From Cruorifilaria tuberocauda (Eukaryota; Nematoda; Chromadorea; Rhabditida; Onchocercidae): DNA of 64,000 nt. Of this stretch, positions 26,520 to 39,070 are shown one piece after another; position 1 is the first letter of the stretch; each line of letters starts with the position of its first letter. Both the position numbers and the translations under genes were made by a program. The notes beneath the pieces were generated by a model that saw nothing but the letters and a program-made list of their open reading frames with translations, was not told the origin of the DNA and searched no databases. Location of the stretch: assembly GCA_013365365.1 (NCBI GenBank), contig JABVXU010000034.1:235033-299032 (forward strand). Direction: 5' to 3'.

Positions 26520-26706
26520 CTGTCAAATTACGCAATTCAAAATCAAAATTCTCAATGCCAAAGTTGGATTTCAATTGTTTTTTACAATGAAAATTGATGT
26601 TCTCTTTACCTCTTACCATTTCATTGTTTATCTTTGAAAAAATCTTATATTTGGTCGCAATTCAAAAGATTTTTAATAAACAGATATTTCAGTAAACATA
26701 TTTCAG

Positions 26707-29700
26707 TGTGATGAATTGAAAAAGAAAAACGAAGCATCTATCAGTAGACATACTTCTAGCATCTCCGAAATGACGGTTTGTCTATGTGTTATTTATCACA
26801 AATATTCCTTCACTTTCCAAAGAATTTTGTATTTAAATATTGTAAACGGTCAACCATTATGAATTTCAAAGGTTGAACAGAATAAAGGACTGTCCGGTAA
26901 ACGAATTTTATCTTGAAAATGAAGTTCATAACTTTATGTGTTGTGAGAGTTTGAATGTCAACATCAGGAATAAGATTGAACTTGTGTGAGTAATATTAAT
27001 GGTTAGTGGTGCGTTGCAGGTTATAATGTTAATTTATAAGTCAATATGAGTAACTGAAATTTTGATTCCATTGTTCAGTAGCAGTTCATTGAGCAAATAA
27101 TTTTAAACATATTTTAAAAAACAAATAATTTGCTTCTTAATTATTGGACATTATAAAATTTATTCTTCCAATCTTATTGTGATTTTTTTTTTGCCATCTT
27201 TTACTCAATGATCGAAAATTTCATTACAGTGTCAAAATACGAAGATGAATATCGAAAATGTGATTGATTGGAAGGCTCAGTGTGTAGGTTATTTGCTAAA
27301 TAATCGTTCAAAATATTCTAACGATTCCTAGGTTAAAGTATGCTAAAGTAGCTTTCAAATTCGAGTTATTTATGTCAACTTTAATCTGTCACCTATTGAT
27401 TAATTTTATCAGCGTTTCATGAGATATTTCATACTTTTGAGAACCGTAAAGCAAGCTAAAAATTCTCTTTTCCATGACAATAAAATACTGTATAATATCA
27501 GAACAAGAGAAACTTTAACATTAATTACCTTTTTCTTATCAACAACATAATATGATTCAATGATCCTTTTCTGGGATTGATTGGAAAAAGCAAAGAGTAC
27601 TTCAGTGTCATTTTCCCGATTTGATTGTTGAATAAGCGGCAATTTTGAAGGATTTGTTATGTTTTTTTTATAGAAACATCTCAAAAAAGAAATAGAACAA
27701 CTCAGAGAAGATGCGATAAGTAAGGAAAATGCTTTGCTATTAGAAATCGAGAAAAATCAAAATGAGAAGGATAAATTGAAAGAACGAGTAATGTTTAGTG
27801 CTTTTCACAGTTTTAAGAATTAACGGTCCATGTCTGTCTGCCTTTTTTTCACACACATCAATTCTAACGAATAATTTTACGTTCTTCGTGCAATTTTCAT
27901 TTACACCAACGAAAAACATTAACCTAGTTCAAAACTTTAGTTACATAACGTTGGACGCCGAATCGCTGCTCAGAACGCAGAGCTGTTGAAAAATTGCAAC
28001 GAACGTATAAAATTAGAAGCAGTATTACAGGTGAAATTTTCAAGTTTATAATGCTCATTCATAACACTATTCATAAAAATGTGAGAAAAGATTCAGGCAA
28101 AAATTTGAGAAGCAAAAATCAGAAAAGCACAGCGCCATAAGAGAGAAACTTATGAAAATAAAGCGATAATCCGAATTAAATGCTTTCGAAACCATTTATT
28201 ATGAATTTATACTTAAAAAACTTGATAAAAAATACCGAACTTTGTTATCGTTAGCAAAGACTCGTTAAATTACTGTAGGGCATGAAATTTGTTGCGACAG
28301 AACCAGAAGACTTCCAACGCCGCTTAGAAGAAAAGATAAATGCGCTTGTGAAAAAATTTAGAAATGAAGCAAACAATTCAAAAACAAAAATGATGACGTA
28401 TGCGATGAGTAATTTTGAAGCTGCAACGAAAGTTATCCTGAGTGATGGGCCTAATCTTTATGATTTAATTAAATCAAGCAAAGATCTAGTTTTGACAACG
28501 AATGGAGAAATAAGTGAATGGGTAAGCAAGTCTTGTTTATTTTTTCCGATAAAATATGGGGTCTCTAAGTATTTTATTGGATTTCAATTAGAATAGAAAA
28601 TCATTGTGGAATGAAGCAGTTATGTTAATTCTTATAGTGCTCTGCTAAAGAATGATATTTACTTGGTCGTAAATTATCAGAATTTAAAAAGCAATGTTGG
28701 TTTATAAAATAACTACTGAAAATGAGAGTCCATCTATTATTGGCTTACTTTCTCACTTAGCGTTTAATTCGGATTGCTTACTTGCTTTCTGTAAACTTAT
28801 ATTAATGAAGTTATAAAATTTCATTATAAAAATTTTCAGTCGAAAATAACAAATGAAAAGAGGAAATCTGTTAAGAAAGATAAGGAGAACGCTTTGACGG
28901 TGAGACTTTGCATGAAATTTCTTTGCGGAACGATTGACGATAATAATCAATGTTGGATCAAGTGTTTTAATTTTAATTAGTAATATGACTGTTGAGGATA
29001 TTCATTCATAGGCTACCGGTAATTCTACGAAGGAAATTTCTGAATTTTTTTGCAGTGGATTGTACAATAAATTTGAAGCTGTGTTTGCCATCGTTTCCTA
29101 AAACAATAACAATGAAATACATTGATTAAGATTCCCGGAATGAGCCATATTGAATAATGGAATGATTTCAGGATTTCAGGATATTTATCTCAAAAATTGG
29201 TTCAATATTGGAGAAGTTTTATCAAAAACAAGAAGACGAGCTAGCTAACATCATTTCGCAAATCATTAATGGCATGGGGGATATAAAAAAGATAATGGTT
29301 GCATTAATGATATCTAATTTTATTTAACCTTCGGAAAAAGTGTCATCATATCAATTTTGTATATTCAATCAATTCTGGAAATTTTTAAGATAACATTCGT
29401 TGACTCCTTTTTTGGTCACAAACTTCATTTTTACTGTAGTAAAGTATATGACAGGCATTAAAATTGGGTGAAAAAATTAATATATTAATCCTAAAATTTC
29501 GACACTTAATTCTTGACGATTTGCTCAAGAAGCGTACTTATCAAAACATTGAAAACGAACATTTACAGGATGGTTCAAATAATATTCTTGCTGTGAACGA
29601 ATGTATGTGCAGAATTTCCCAAAATATGCCAAAAGGATTAAAAAATATGAGTGATAGATTAGAAATACTAGATAAAAGAGTCAGAGAAATGTGTCAGGAA

Positions 29701-29784
29701 ATTGAATCAAGAAATGATGAGAAGGAGAGGCTAAAAGAAACTAGTGGGAGAAGAAAACAGATTGAAGATTTGTCAAAAATTTGA
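26707..29784 (+). CDS. unrecognised coiled-coil protein
   Basis: Eight exons join with every junction in phase 0: 26707-26775, 27230-27283, 27674-27787, 27941-28030, 28279-28521, 28840-28899, 29172-29297 and 29455-29784 (TGA), giving about 362 residues. No start codon was located, so 5' exons may be missing. The sequence is rich in Lys, Glu, Gln and Asn with heptad-like spacing, especially KHLKKEIEQLREDAISKE (27674-), FQRRLEEKINALVKKFRNE (28310-) and the last exon (MSDRLEILDKRVREMCQEIE). No signal peptide, membrane segment or catalytic motif is visible. It could be a structural or centrosome/kinetochore-type protein, but nothing in the sequence proves a function. Confidence 0.6.
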
Positions 29785-31138
29785 CCACAAACAACAGGTA
29801 TGTTTGTAGAAGTTGTGGATCTTCGTCGATTTTTGAATACTTTTAGTCTTGTATGAAAGGTGAATTGACTAATTTGATTCCGCGAAATTGAAACTTACTG
29901 AACTTTCTTTATCTTCTTTCATATTCAAAATGAAAACACTTTGAATTTTCTCAACAACTCGAAAAACTATTTTTTCTAATGTTACGATATACTTGAGTTG
30001 GAGCTGATTAGAGTAGATGCAAAATACGATAAACTAAATTAAAAATCTTCTCTTTTCGTCAGTAATGCTAGAAAAATGGAAAGACCTAACTGAGGAAAAT
30101 ATTCGCAAATTTGCCTAATACTGACAACTAAACTTTCATTATATTAGTCGTGATTTCGTAATGAATAGTGAATGTATTAAATAACACAATTTGTTATCCA
30201 TTGACAGATTCCAGTTTTTTTTTAAATTTGTCACGAGCTCACAATATATAAAGTACATACTCAACGGGATTATTTTTCTTTTCAAATCAAAATTACATTT
30301 GAAGGCGAAAGGACAGCAACAAATCATACGATAAACTCTGGAAGTAAATAGATGAGAATGGATTGGTGTATCCAGAATACACCAGAATGGGCACCAGAAT
30401 ACATAAATTAGGATCGATTCTCTTATTTTTTTCTTGTACTAGGTAATTTTATTTTAAGCATCAAGACGATATTCATTTATACTGATACTCCTTTCAATGT
30501 GTAGCTTATATATTACTGGTTGTTTTTATCCTACATTTACCAATGATCGTTATATATCACATATCATGTTTATTTCATGTGTTTTTTACTAAGTAAGCAA
30601 AATATTGACTTCAAACATTTTTAATTGATGAAGAAATCAAAATCAAATACTATTCGATGAATCATTCGAATCGGAGCGATTATTTAATCGGGCCTGCAAC
30701 ATAAAGCAGCGAAAATCTGTCATCAATTCAAAACACAAATTTTTTAGGTGAAATGAAGGTTTCTGTATCTCACACATTAAGCTAACCGCCTTTTTCACTG
30801 TATAAATGTTTGATGATGAGGCTATATAAGAACTTTTATGCATATTTTCAATTTGTTTCATTTTGCACATATTATTTGATCCATTCACATTTCCCCATTC
30901 GCCTCTATATAACCTGTAAATAATATATTCAAACATTCGCTGATATATTTCAACCTACAAATGGATGATTACTATTGATAACTGTTTAGTAGAGCAGAAT
31001 TATTTTTTCAGAATACCACGAATCTATAACTTTAATCCATCCATCTCCATTATCCAGCTCATTTAGAAAACGTTCTTATCCATTGAGAACTCTCTAACTG
31101 CTGTCGCATTAATGAATTTCAGTTGCATTTTGCAAATT
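29785..31138. other. intergenic region, convergent gene ends
   Basis: Between the coiled-coil gene (+) and the SWAP-70-like gene (-). No supported gene. The 97-codon minus-strand frame at 30643-30936 has no acceptor joining it to the upstream minus-strand gene, which already ends at a stop at 31139. Confidence 0.45.
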
Positions 31139-33928
31139 TCAACCTTCTGAGGTGTTTTCTACTGTGTGGGAATTGCTGTTACAATTTTCGTCGATATTAC
31201 CAACCAAACCCAGTAATTTTTCTTCCAGCTTTTCGCGCCTCTCGCGTTCTTCATCAAGCATCCTAAAAAAAAAGATTTGAGTATTAAGTATTAAGTGAGA
31301 TCAGAATGGCATCAAAGTCAAAATTTCGATTCGTCCTATCATTACTGCTAATAAGAGATAAATTTCTAAAAGAAGGCGGTCAACAAACATCTTGTGAACT
31401 TCAATATTACTGGATCTCCGTTCAATTATATGTCCTATGCATGCATATTTTGAGCTATTTCAGGATTGCTAGGACAAAAGTAAACAAACAGAAGGAATCC
31501 CCTAAAACTAATCAAAACAAGTGTGTAGCCATATTTAGAGAATTTGAACTAAAAGATGTGAGATGTTCTTCCTTTCACTAGCGTGACGGTCATCTCAAAC
31601 AGAAAAGATCTTGGGTATGATTATTTATTCTGAATTCTGACGCTTCAAAACAAAATCTATAAAGTGGACATACCTAGCAGCTACTGTTCTAACGATTTCT
31701 TCGTCGCGAAGGGCTCTTCTTTGATCATCTAGCAGTTGCATTAACCGTTCATTTTCAGATTCGAGTGCTAGCCTCCAGGACAAATTTTTGTCTCGCAGCA
31801 CACGGTACTCCGTGCTGCGCGAACAGTCGCGATCATAGTTCTGTAAATCTTCCATCGATCTTTGCTCGATAGCCAAATTCATTGCTATAATTTTAATGTA
31901 AAAACTGATTTAATATCAATTCTTTATAAAATTTTAATTCAGTTCAAACAAAAAATCATGATCCTACTTCTTTATGATAAACCAGAGTCCATATAATGTT
32001 AAATATAATTAAAACATTCATTACCGAATATCCAATGCTTCCGCTGCAATTCATCGAAATGACCAAATTCGTATTTCTGTCTCGATTCTGCGGTAAGTAA
32101 CCATGTAAATCGTTCCTCATCGAATATGCCTACCTGATAGACATTATAACAGTCTTACTCACCAGAGATTTTAAACTAACTTCTTGCATCATTTCTTGAT
32201 TAAAATTAAGTATTTCATATTCCTGTCTAAAATGCTAAATAAATCTCAACTCACGATGCTAATGGAACACTTTCCCGTCACATTTTGTAATTATTAATCA
32301 ATGATCGGAATACTTGGTACGAATGCAAAGAGTATCAGTGATAAATAAGAGTGAAAAAGTTTTCACAACATTGACCTGCCTTATGGCTTATTCTAAGCTT
32401 CTTCTAACATATTTTATTCCTGTGAAGTCTGACTTGTATATTTTTTCATCGATATAACAAGAGTGGTTATGTAGTGCCAATCATTGTGAAACTGTATATT
32501 CTGGGAATTTTTAATTGAGAATGAATTGTTCTGTTAGAACAAATGATCAAACAGAATAGTGATCGTATAACTTCGATCGTTCAAAAAAAGAGAGAACCAA
32601 CTTGAACAGATGATGTCTGATCGATAGTGATTGTTCTCCTGTTTCTAACAGTTGTCGATTTATGTAAAGGCCACAGATGTATAGCACCAGGTGTTATGGT
32701 ACACCAGTAAGCTCGCCATTTGGAATTATTGCTTCCTATCAAGCAATGCTTCTTGTTATTCTTTTTGCTGCAGTGGAGGAGAAAACCCTGGAGTTGAAAA
32801 CGTAATAACTATAACTTTCAAAGAGAGAAAAGACTTTTCTATATAATATATATATATCCGTAACAACGGATATAACGTCATTCTAAACTTAGTGGCTTTT
32901 CTTGAAAAATTTATCAGTATTGCTTGCCGTTCTGTTCTGATCAATAAGTATTTTGCATATCATATTGACTTTAGATTTTTTAAATTTGCAAAAGGGAAAA
33001 AATAAAATTATTATTATGATATACGACTTATGAAGAACTTGTCAAGAAATGTTAAGATTCACACTAAACTTGCACTTTGTTTCAAGTGCAGACATTCCAG
33101 AATCTATTTGAGCTGTGAATTATGTAAAATAGAAACTTGTAAGCGTTGTGCTTTTTGCACCATACATTCTTTTTCCCTATTTTGCTTATTTCTCACACAG
33201 CCAATCGTTTAATCGGATCTGCAGCATTAGAAGTCAGAAAAGGAGAAATTAAATTACTAATGAGAAAGCAGAAATCAAATAAATAAACCCAGTTAAGAAA
33301 TTACTGTTTACATTGTACGACGACAGTATATTGTTCATAGGTTCGATCCGAAAACTATAAAATGTCAACTAGATAAAACCAAATGTAATATTCTAAATTT
33401 ATTTTACTCTTTAAAATAACTTTGAAAAAATCCCATAAATTATGCACCTTAAAAATAATGTGCTGTACATATCGCTCAAAAATCCGATCTACCAGTGGTT
33501 CGAACTGTTTTCGATCCGGAAATAACAAATCACATATCCGTAACAAATCATGGAAGGTTACAGCGTCGGACCGTATCAAAGTTGATAAATTGTTCTCTAT
33601 TTGCTCAGTTCCATGATTTAATCTGAAATGATTATTTCACATTTATAATTCAAAATCTACCCAGATTCTTTCTGGAAATTATTTCAATTTATTCCTTTCA
33701 GAATTTCTTCTGCGTCTTCAAATAACTATTCTAAAAATTGTGTGACCTCAGAATTTGGGCTCGAGAATACCTGAACAACTGTCCGATAATAAAATGGGCT
33801 TGATGTGGGCTTAAATGACGTTGATTATCACTAAATACGATAAACATTCCATGAAGACGTTGCAGCAATGGATCTTCAGAAAATACATCCAGATTTTTCA
33901 CTGGTGACATTAGTGGTTCTTGGGCCAT
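31139..33928 (-). CDS. SWAP-70/DEF6-like protein (PH domain and coiled coil)
   Basis: SWAP-70 family proteins bind phosphoinositides and regulate Rac and actin. Exons on the minus strand: 33928-33747, 33622-33448, about 32772-32600, 32133-32025, 31884-31674 and 31262-31139. All junctions close in phase except those around the PH exon, where a short exon is probably missing. The N-terminal part is helical and EF-hand-like (SDAVTFHDLLRICDLLFPD). The PH domain core KWRAYWCTITPGAIHLW and its last helix (LQRKHWIFAMNLAIEQ) lie in the middle exons. The coiled coil contains RLMQLLDDQRRALRDEEIVR, then TVAARMLDEE, the closest match to SWAP-70/DEF6 ([20 protein letters not shown] in my recollection of the human protein). 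The start ATG follows an acceptor-like TTTAG by 9 nt. The protein is shorter than vertebrate SWAP-70 because its coiled coil ends early. Confidence 0.75.
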
Positions 33929-35565
33929 TCCAATTAGCTAAATTTATGTCATCATAACTTAGCAGGGTTTGCAAGCGTGTACGTTGGAATTGAGATGGCT
34001 TAAACATCTAAAAAAATTTACAAAGCTTAATTTTCAGTATGGCATGCTAAGCAAAGTAAAGATAAATATGTCTCTTATACCAAAGAAAATTTTGTGAAAC
34101 TTTAAAAGAAAATCAATTCCAGAGATCCATCAGAGGATACTCATCCACTATTCGCTTCTAAGAGGGCAAAAATTGAAACTTCTTTTTAACTACAAATAAC
34201 AAAACTATCTATATAAAAAATATTCAGGAATTTCAGGAAAACGTCTAACAAAGCAGCATTGATTAAACTTGGAAACACCAAATTAATAGCTCGAAACATC
34301 TTTTATTAAATGTGAGTTATTGCTTTAATTTAGATCTTTTTTTCATTTAATTCAGCAATGAAATACAGTCTAAATAGCTTCAATCTAGCGGAACCGATCT
34401 AAATATCTAGATATATGAATGAATCTGTAAGATGATGTACATAACAATTAGTTTTCGTTAGCTACAGTTTAATGACAACTTTATATCTTCCTTTACCTAG
34501 GATCGTGAAACTACGCAAAATAAATCAATCTAAAAATGCATCTAAAAATCACTAATAATCAAGCAAAGTACTCAAAAAATTATAGGTGAAATAAAATAAT
34601 GCGAGAAGCATAAAATGAGATATGCAATGGAAACGCAAATGAAAAATACCGTATAAGGTAAGCACAAACAATCATTCATCAGTCGAATGGATAAATAACG
34701 ATAATGGATAAGAAATTATTTTTTGACAAAACTAACTTCGTTAAAAACGTAGACAACTTATGCTAAAAAGAAAATTTGATAATTGGATTACTATAGTGAA
34801 AAAAATTTCTCAAAAAATGATGATGTAAAATAGCAAGTAATGCTACCCTCACATCATTCACCATTGCTAATCTCTACAGTTGAACACACGCATGCTAAAA
34901 TGACTGTAAAACTCACCATAACCTTTGATACTATTAGTTTGGAAACGAAATTAACCGCATTAATTTTTTTCTCAAGCATTACCATTATATCATTTTTCAA
35001 TTTTTCCTATAAAACAGTAAATACTGATAGAATACGTCACATATCGCACATAGATCATCCAGACTACGTATAAATAGACACACATACATATACATACATA
35101 CATTATATATCCACATTCAAACTAAATAACACAATCCAGATAATGGAATCTTTTTTTGCAAGGCAAGCTCAGAAGTCGGAAATGCAGCTATAGGGGATAT
35201 AATATGCGTCCTAATCTATGTGTGCATGTGAGGCCGTGTGTGTGTGTATGCGTAGATCGGCATGCGGCGTCTTTGCAATGTGTAATGAGATGCCTCGGGA
35301 ACAGCTGATCCTTTGCTGGTGGAGGTGCAAATTGAACGGAAATTTTTTCCATTAGCAACATCAATATTTCCACCCATACTGATATATATTGAGGAGAGAT
35401 ACTTATCCATGTCATTTGACATGATGATACGTATTTACTTAACATGCAAGTGATTTCTTCTATTTACTCAATTCATTCAATTATCTGCTCTCCGGGTAAA
35501 TACAGAGAGAACATAGGTCCAATGTAATGTAATTATTATTTGTATGTCCTTTGCATGAAAAGTAG
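33929..35565. other. non-coding region with simple repeats
   Basis: No convincing gene on either strand. Contains a (TACA)n-like tract at about 35078-35104 and a (TG)n tract at about 35235-35248. The 85- and 68-codon minus-strand frames overlapping the TG tract are translations of the repeat. Confidence 0.5.
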
Positions 35566-35793
35566 GAACTGACCGCACGGAAAGGACCTTTTGAAGAGAA
35601 AAAGAAGAAGAGAGTGACAATTTTGGATTTTTACAAGAAGAAATTTCAAACATCAAGTGCTCTCAGTACTCTTTCTTGGCCTGCAATTCCCGATGAATTG
35701 TGCGTGTTGTGCACAAAACGGAAGCTTCAGTATGAACGACAGCCTTCTCCACCACCTGATAACGAAATAGGCTATACAGTCTACTTCGGTTAA
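35566..35793 (+). CDS. candidate terminal exon of an unidentified gene
   Basis: A 75-codon open frame runs from directly after an AG (GTAG) to TAA, with no in-frame ATG, so it would have to be a 3' exon. Composition is protein-like and not repeat-like: a lysine-rich start (EEKKKKRVTILDFYKKKF), a CVLC pair, then QPSPPPDNEIGYTVYFG at the end. I could not find the upstream exons and do not recognise the family. It may belong to a gene whose 5' exons lie in 34-35.5 kb, or be a chance open frame. Confidence 0.35.
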   Translation, partial: ELTARKGPFEEKKKKRVTILDFYKKKFQTSSALSTLSWPAIPDELCVLCTKRKLQYERQPSPPPDNEIGYTVYFG

Positions 35794-36446
35794 TATTTGA
35801 AGGGAGGCGGGGAAAGTTTAGTTATTTCTGCTATGTGGTTGAGGTCAATTATGTCCGATCATGTCTTTATCATGGAGTTAAGTTCAAGTGAAGATCTTTG
35901 AACTTATAGAGCAAGATGGTGATAGAAGAACTGTATCAGCAGACTGTCTTCTATTTATCGTCATTCTTCTCTTATCAGTTCATTGACTATCAACTATGTT
36001 TGATCTTTCATCTAATTTAGGCTTACAAGGAAATGAAATGGAACCCGTTTATATCACATTCGATTTAGATCTATATCGCATTTACAATGGTTGCAACTTT
36101 CCCATATACTCTTCTATTACTTCTGCATCCTCGAAAACTGACTCTTATTCTATCCATATCACGTCATCAGTAGTCCGTTTTTTCCTTTTTCTAACTCTAG
36201 AATGGGATTGATATTAATCAGTAATTATGTTATTTTTTCAGTCTTTCGGTTTTTTATCATGTATTCAGTTCAATACTGTTTTTAAAAAATCAAGACATAA
36301 ATGTGTTACTACTTAACATCAGTGTATACTGCTATCATTGCGCGCTATTGATATAATTTAATTTCAGACTACTTATCGTTTATTTTCATATAGTGGATGC
36401 GTGGAAAAGTCGTTTCAATATTAAGTGCATATTTCAGTTTTACAAA
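35794..36446. other. intergenic region upstream of LET-767-like gene
   Basis: No supported gene; the 71-codon frame at 35996-36211 has no recognisable features. An acceptor-like ATTTCAG at 36431-36437 lies 9 nt before the next start codon. Confidence 0.45.
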
Positions 36447-39070
36447 ATGGTCTGTGAATGCGCATTAATGTCACTTGGCTGGATTTACCTTTTGTATTTG
36501 CTCTATCGTTTGGCTACAGTTCTTTATAATCTCATTTATCCATTCTTCATTTCAAGTCCCATCAATCTACATAAAGCTGCTGGTGGCAAATGGGCAGGCA
36601 AGGAATACTTATTTTTATGATTTTTTTCAATGAGTAAAAATGGAATTTTAATACTGGGGTAAAGAAATGACGCATTATTTTAACAGTGCGCAAAAAATTG
36701 TTGTAAGTTTGAGGTTTGGGATTATAATCAGCAGTGATAATAAAAAGATTTCATTGCCTTCAGTTGTAACCGGCAGTACTGATGGAATTGGAAAAGCTTA
36801 TGCTTTTGAGTTGGGAAGACTTCGTTTTTCCATTGTTTTGATATCACGTACTCAAAGCAAACTGGATGCAGTAATGGAAGAACTTAAGAAAGAATGTGGA
36901 GTAGAGGTTTTTGTATTGTTTATCTCTTTCCTTCGTAATTACTTGTGCTGTGTGTTGATTCTTCTCCTTTACTTCCATTCGCGAAAATACGATCTGTAAT
37001 TAAAGTTATTAAGAACACATTGTAGACTAATCGCCAGTTGTTGCTTTAATCTGTCACAAAAAATTGGTTTACTAATTTTTTTGAATACTGAATATTTTGT
37101 TTGTGAGTAATAGTAACGCAATTTAATCATGTCCCTTTTTGCTATCTGGTTAAAATCTGTTTAAAATTCAACAAACAAATAGGAAATCGGAAATCTTGGA
37201 TCAAACGAAGTCATAGAGAAATTGTCACTGATTAAATATTAGTCCCGAAATATTTAATATTTGATATACTTTATTACAAAACCAGTATTGGAACAAAAAA
37301 TTCAACATTTACAGGTTAGAACTATTAAATTTGATTTCACCAGTGGAACTGTAAGTGAATATGAAAATATAGTGTTGTCGTCGCTGAGAGAGTTGGATAT
37401 CGGCATATTGGGTGAGAATTACATGTTGTCATAATGAATTTGTTGCTTTATAAACAGTGTAAGATAAACAATAATATAATTGTCTACCTCTAAATTTCAT
37501 GTCATATCTTATTTTCCTGAGATTTAAAGTTAAGATAATTTCTCTTTAGAAGAGCCATTCTGGAAATGTGGAGGCTACAAAAGTGCGTTTCTGAAACATG
37601 TAGTAGGAAGTGATTGGAATCGCTTTCATGTTATTGAGATCTCTTTCGTGTATAAGTGTTGCACACATCTTTTAAAATTGTGTTCAATATATATAATAAA
37701 TTGTTTGCAGTTAACAACGTTGGTGTCAGTTTCTTCTATCCGGAAGTTATACATAAGGCGGAAGGTGGCCTTCAAAGACTTGCAGATATCGATATTGTTA
37801 ACACTCTTCCCGTTACTTTGGTAAGCTCAGACAAATTACTAATTATTCTTATGGTTTTGTTACTATTTTTGAAAAAGAAAGAGTCGTAATATGATATTAT
37901 CTATTTGTGTAAAAACTACATTTCTTTAGAATTTTTCTCATTGTTTGTAATGATCTTTTGGATTTTATCCACGCTAAAACACCAACGTTTAATCGAAAAT
38001 TTTAAAATATTTATTTTATAAAGTAAATTTTATCATTATATTTTATAAAGTTTTGAATCATTGTTGAAATTAAGTTCGAAGTCCTGATTATTTAGTACCT
38101 ACATAGTGCAGTGAAATGTCAATCAGTTTCACAAAATTGTTTCATTACAAATTATTTTACAGTTATCTGCTGCAATATTACCTCAAATGGTTGAGCGCAA
38201 CAGTGGTATCATTGTGAACATATCTTCTGCTACCGCATATAGTCCACTTAGCTTGCTCAGTGTATATTCAGCGTCGAAGGTAATATATTTTTTGAATAAT
38301 TAGTTAAAATATTAATTGTTCAAATCACCTTCATCACTTATTATTGTGAGCTAATCTATCTATATAGGGTCATAACCTTGTATATGGATTGGCTCACATT
38401 AAAACTGATGAAATAAAAAAATTTCACCTTATTAAATAGATGTATCATATTCTAGAAATATGTCACTTGGTTATCAAATATTTTGCAAAAGGAATATGCA
38501 AATACGAATATAATCATCCAAACCGTATGCCCCATGTTTGTTACTACCAAAATGTCCAAGGTTATATTTATTAACTTTACTTTTAAAAATGATTCACACA
38601 ATTGTAATAATTTGTTGAATTTTTTGTCTTGAAATATTTGCAAAGTTCCACTGGACTGCTATATTTTCAATAAGTAATTGCAAATCTGCTATTATTATTC
38701 TATTTTAAAAAGTGTTTGCAGGTCTCACGTGCATCATTTTTTTTTGTAACAGCTGAAGATTTCGTAAAAAGTGCAATTCAGACAATTGGGATCATGGATG
38801 AAACAACCGGTTGTTTTCCCCATCAATTGCAAGTTTGTTTTTTATTGTTTTTAATTTATTTACATAAATAATTTAATTTATTTATCTTTCTATGCATCTT
38901 TAGTCTTATTAAAGGTACTTTATCCACCTCGAAACGATAAAGGATTTTAGGTTGAAATTATAAAGAGCTTGCCGGAATGGATCGTTGTACCTTACTTGAA
39001 CGGTAAAACTAAACTTGTTCGCAAGAAAGCGCTTGCAAAAAGAGCACGTGAGATGAACGCCGCTTCATAA
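36447..39070 (+). CDS. let-767: LET-767/HSD17B12-type short-chain dehydrogenase (3-ketoacyl-CoA / 17-beta-hydroxysteroid reductase)
   Basis: NADPH-dependent reductase of the ER, acting in very-long-chain or branched fatty acid elongation and possibly steroid conversion. Eight exons close in frame: 36447-36597, 36764-36906, 37315-37411, 37711-37820, 38163-38279, 38456-38560, 38722-38832 and 38951-39070, giving 317 aa, matching C. elegans LET-767 in length. An N-terminal hydrophobic anchor (WIYLLYLLYRLATVLYNLIY) is followed by the Rossmann signature TGSTDGIGKAYA, then NNVG, the catalytic serine region VNISSATA, and the catalytic YSASK. No KKxx retrieval motif is visible at the C terminus (EMNAAS). 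The first intron uses a GC donor. The acceptor of exon 6 lies at the end of a small repeat. Converges with RPN13. Confidence 0.92.
36598..36763 (+). other. candidate GC-AG intron in the LET-767-like gene
   Basis: Exon 1 ends GGGCAG and is followed by GCAAGG. Splicing to 36764 after CTTCAG restores the expected Val-Val-Thr-Gly start of the Rossmann fold (KWAVVTGSTDGIG), whereas no GT donor does. Confidence 0.7.
38382..38457 (+). repeat. 76-bp dispersed repeat, copy 1 (supplies a splice acceptor)
   Basis: Matches 40471-40543 at about 85% by eye, sharing CTCACATTAAAACTGATGAA and the end TATTCTAGAA. It lies in the intron before exon 6 of the LET-767-like gene, and its terminal TCTAG is the acceptor used for that exon at 38456. 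Confidence 0.75.

Noticed and set aside
30643..30936. 97-codon minus-strand open frame
   Set aside because: Lies beyond the stop codon of the SWAP-70-like gene, has no acceptor in phase, and contains no recognisable domain.
33341..33352. GGTTCGATCC resembling a tRNA B box
   Set aside because: One base short of the consensus, no A box at the right distance upstream, and no cloverleaf can be drawn.
35188..35445. Two overlapping minus-strand frames rich in THTHT/HTH
   Set aside because: Translation of the (TG)n microsatellite.
36393..36446. Upstream in-frame extension of the LET-767-like gene
   Set aside because: Crosses a good ATTTCAG acceptor; the ATG at 36447 gives the 317-aa family length.
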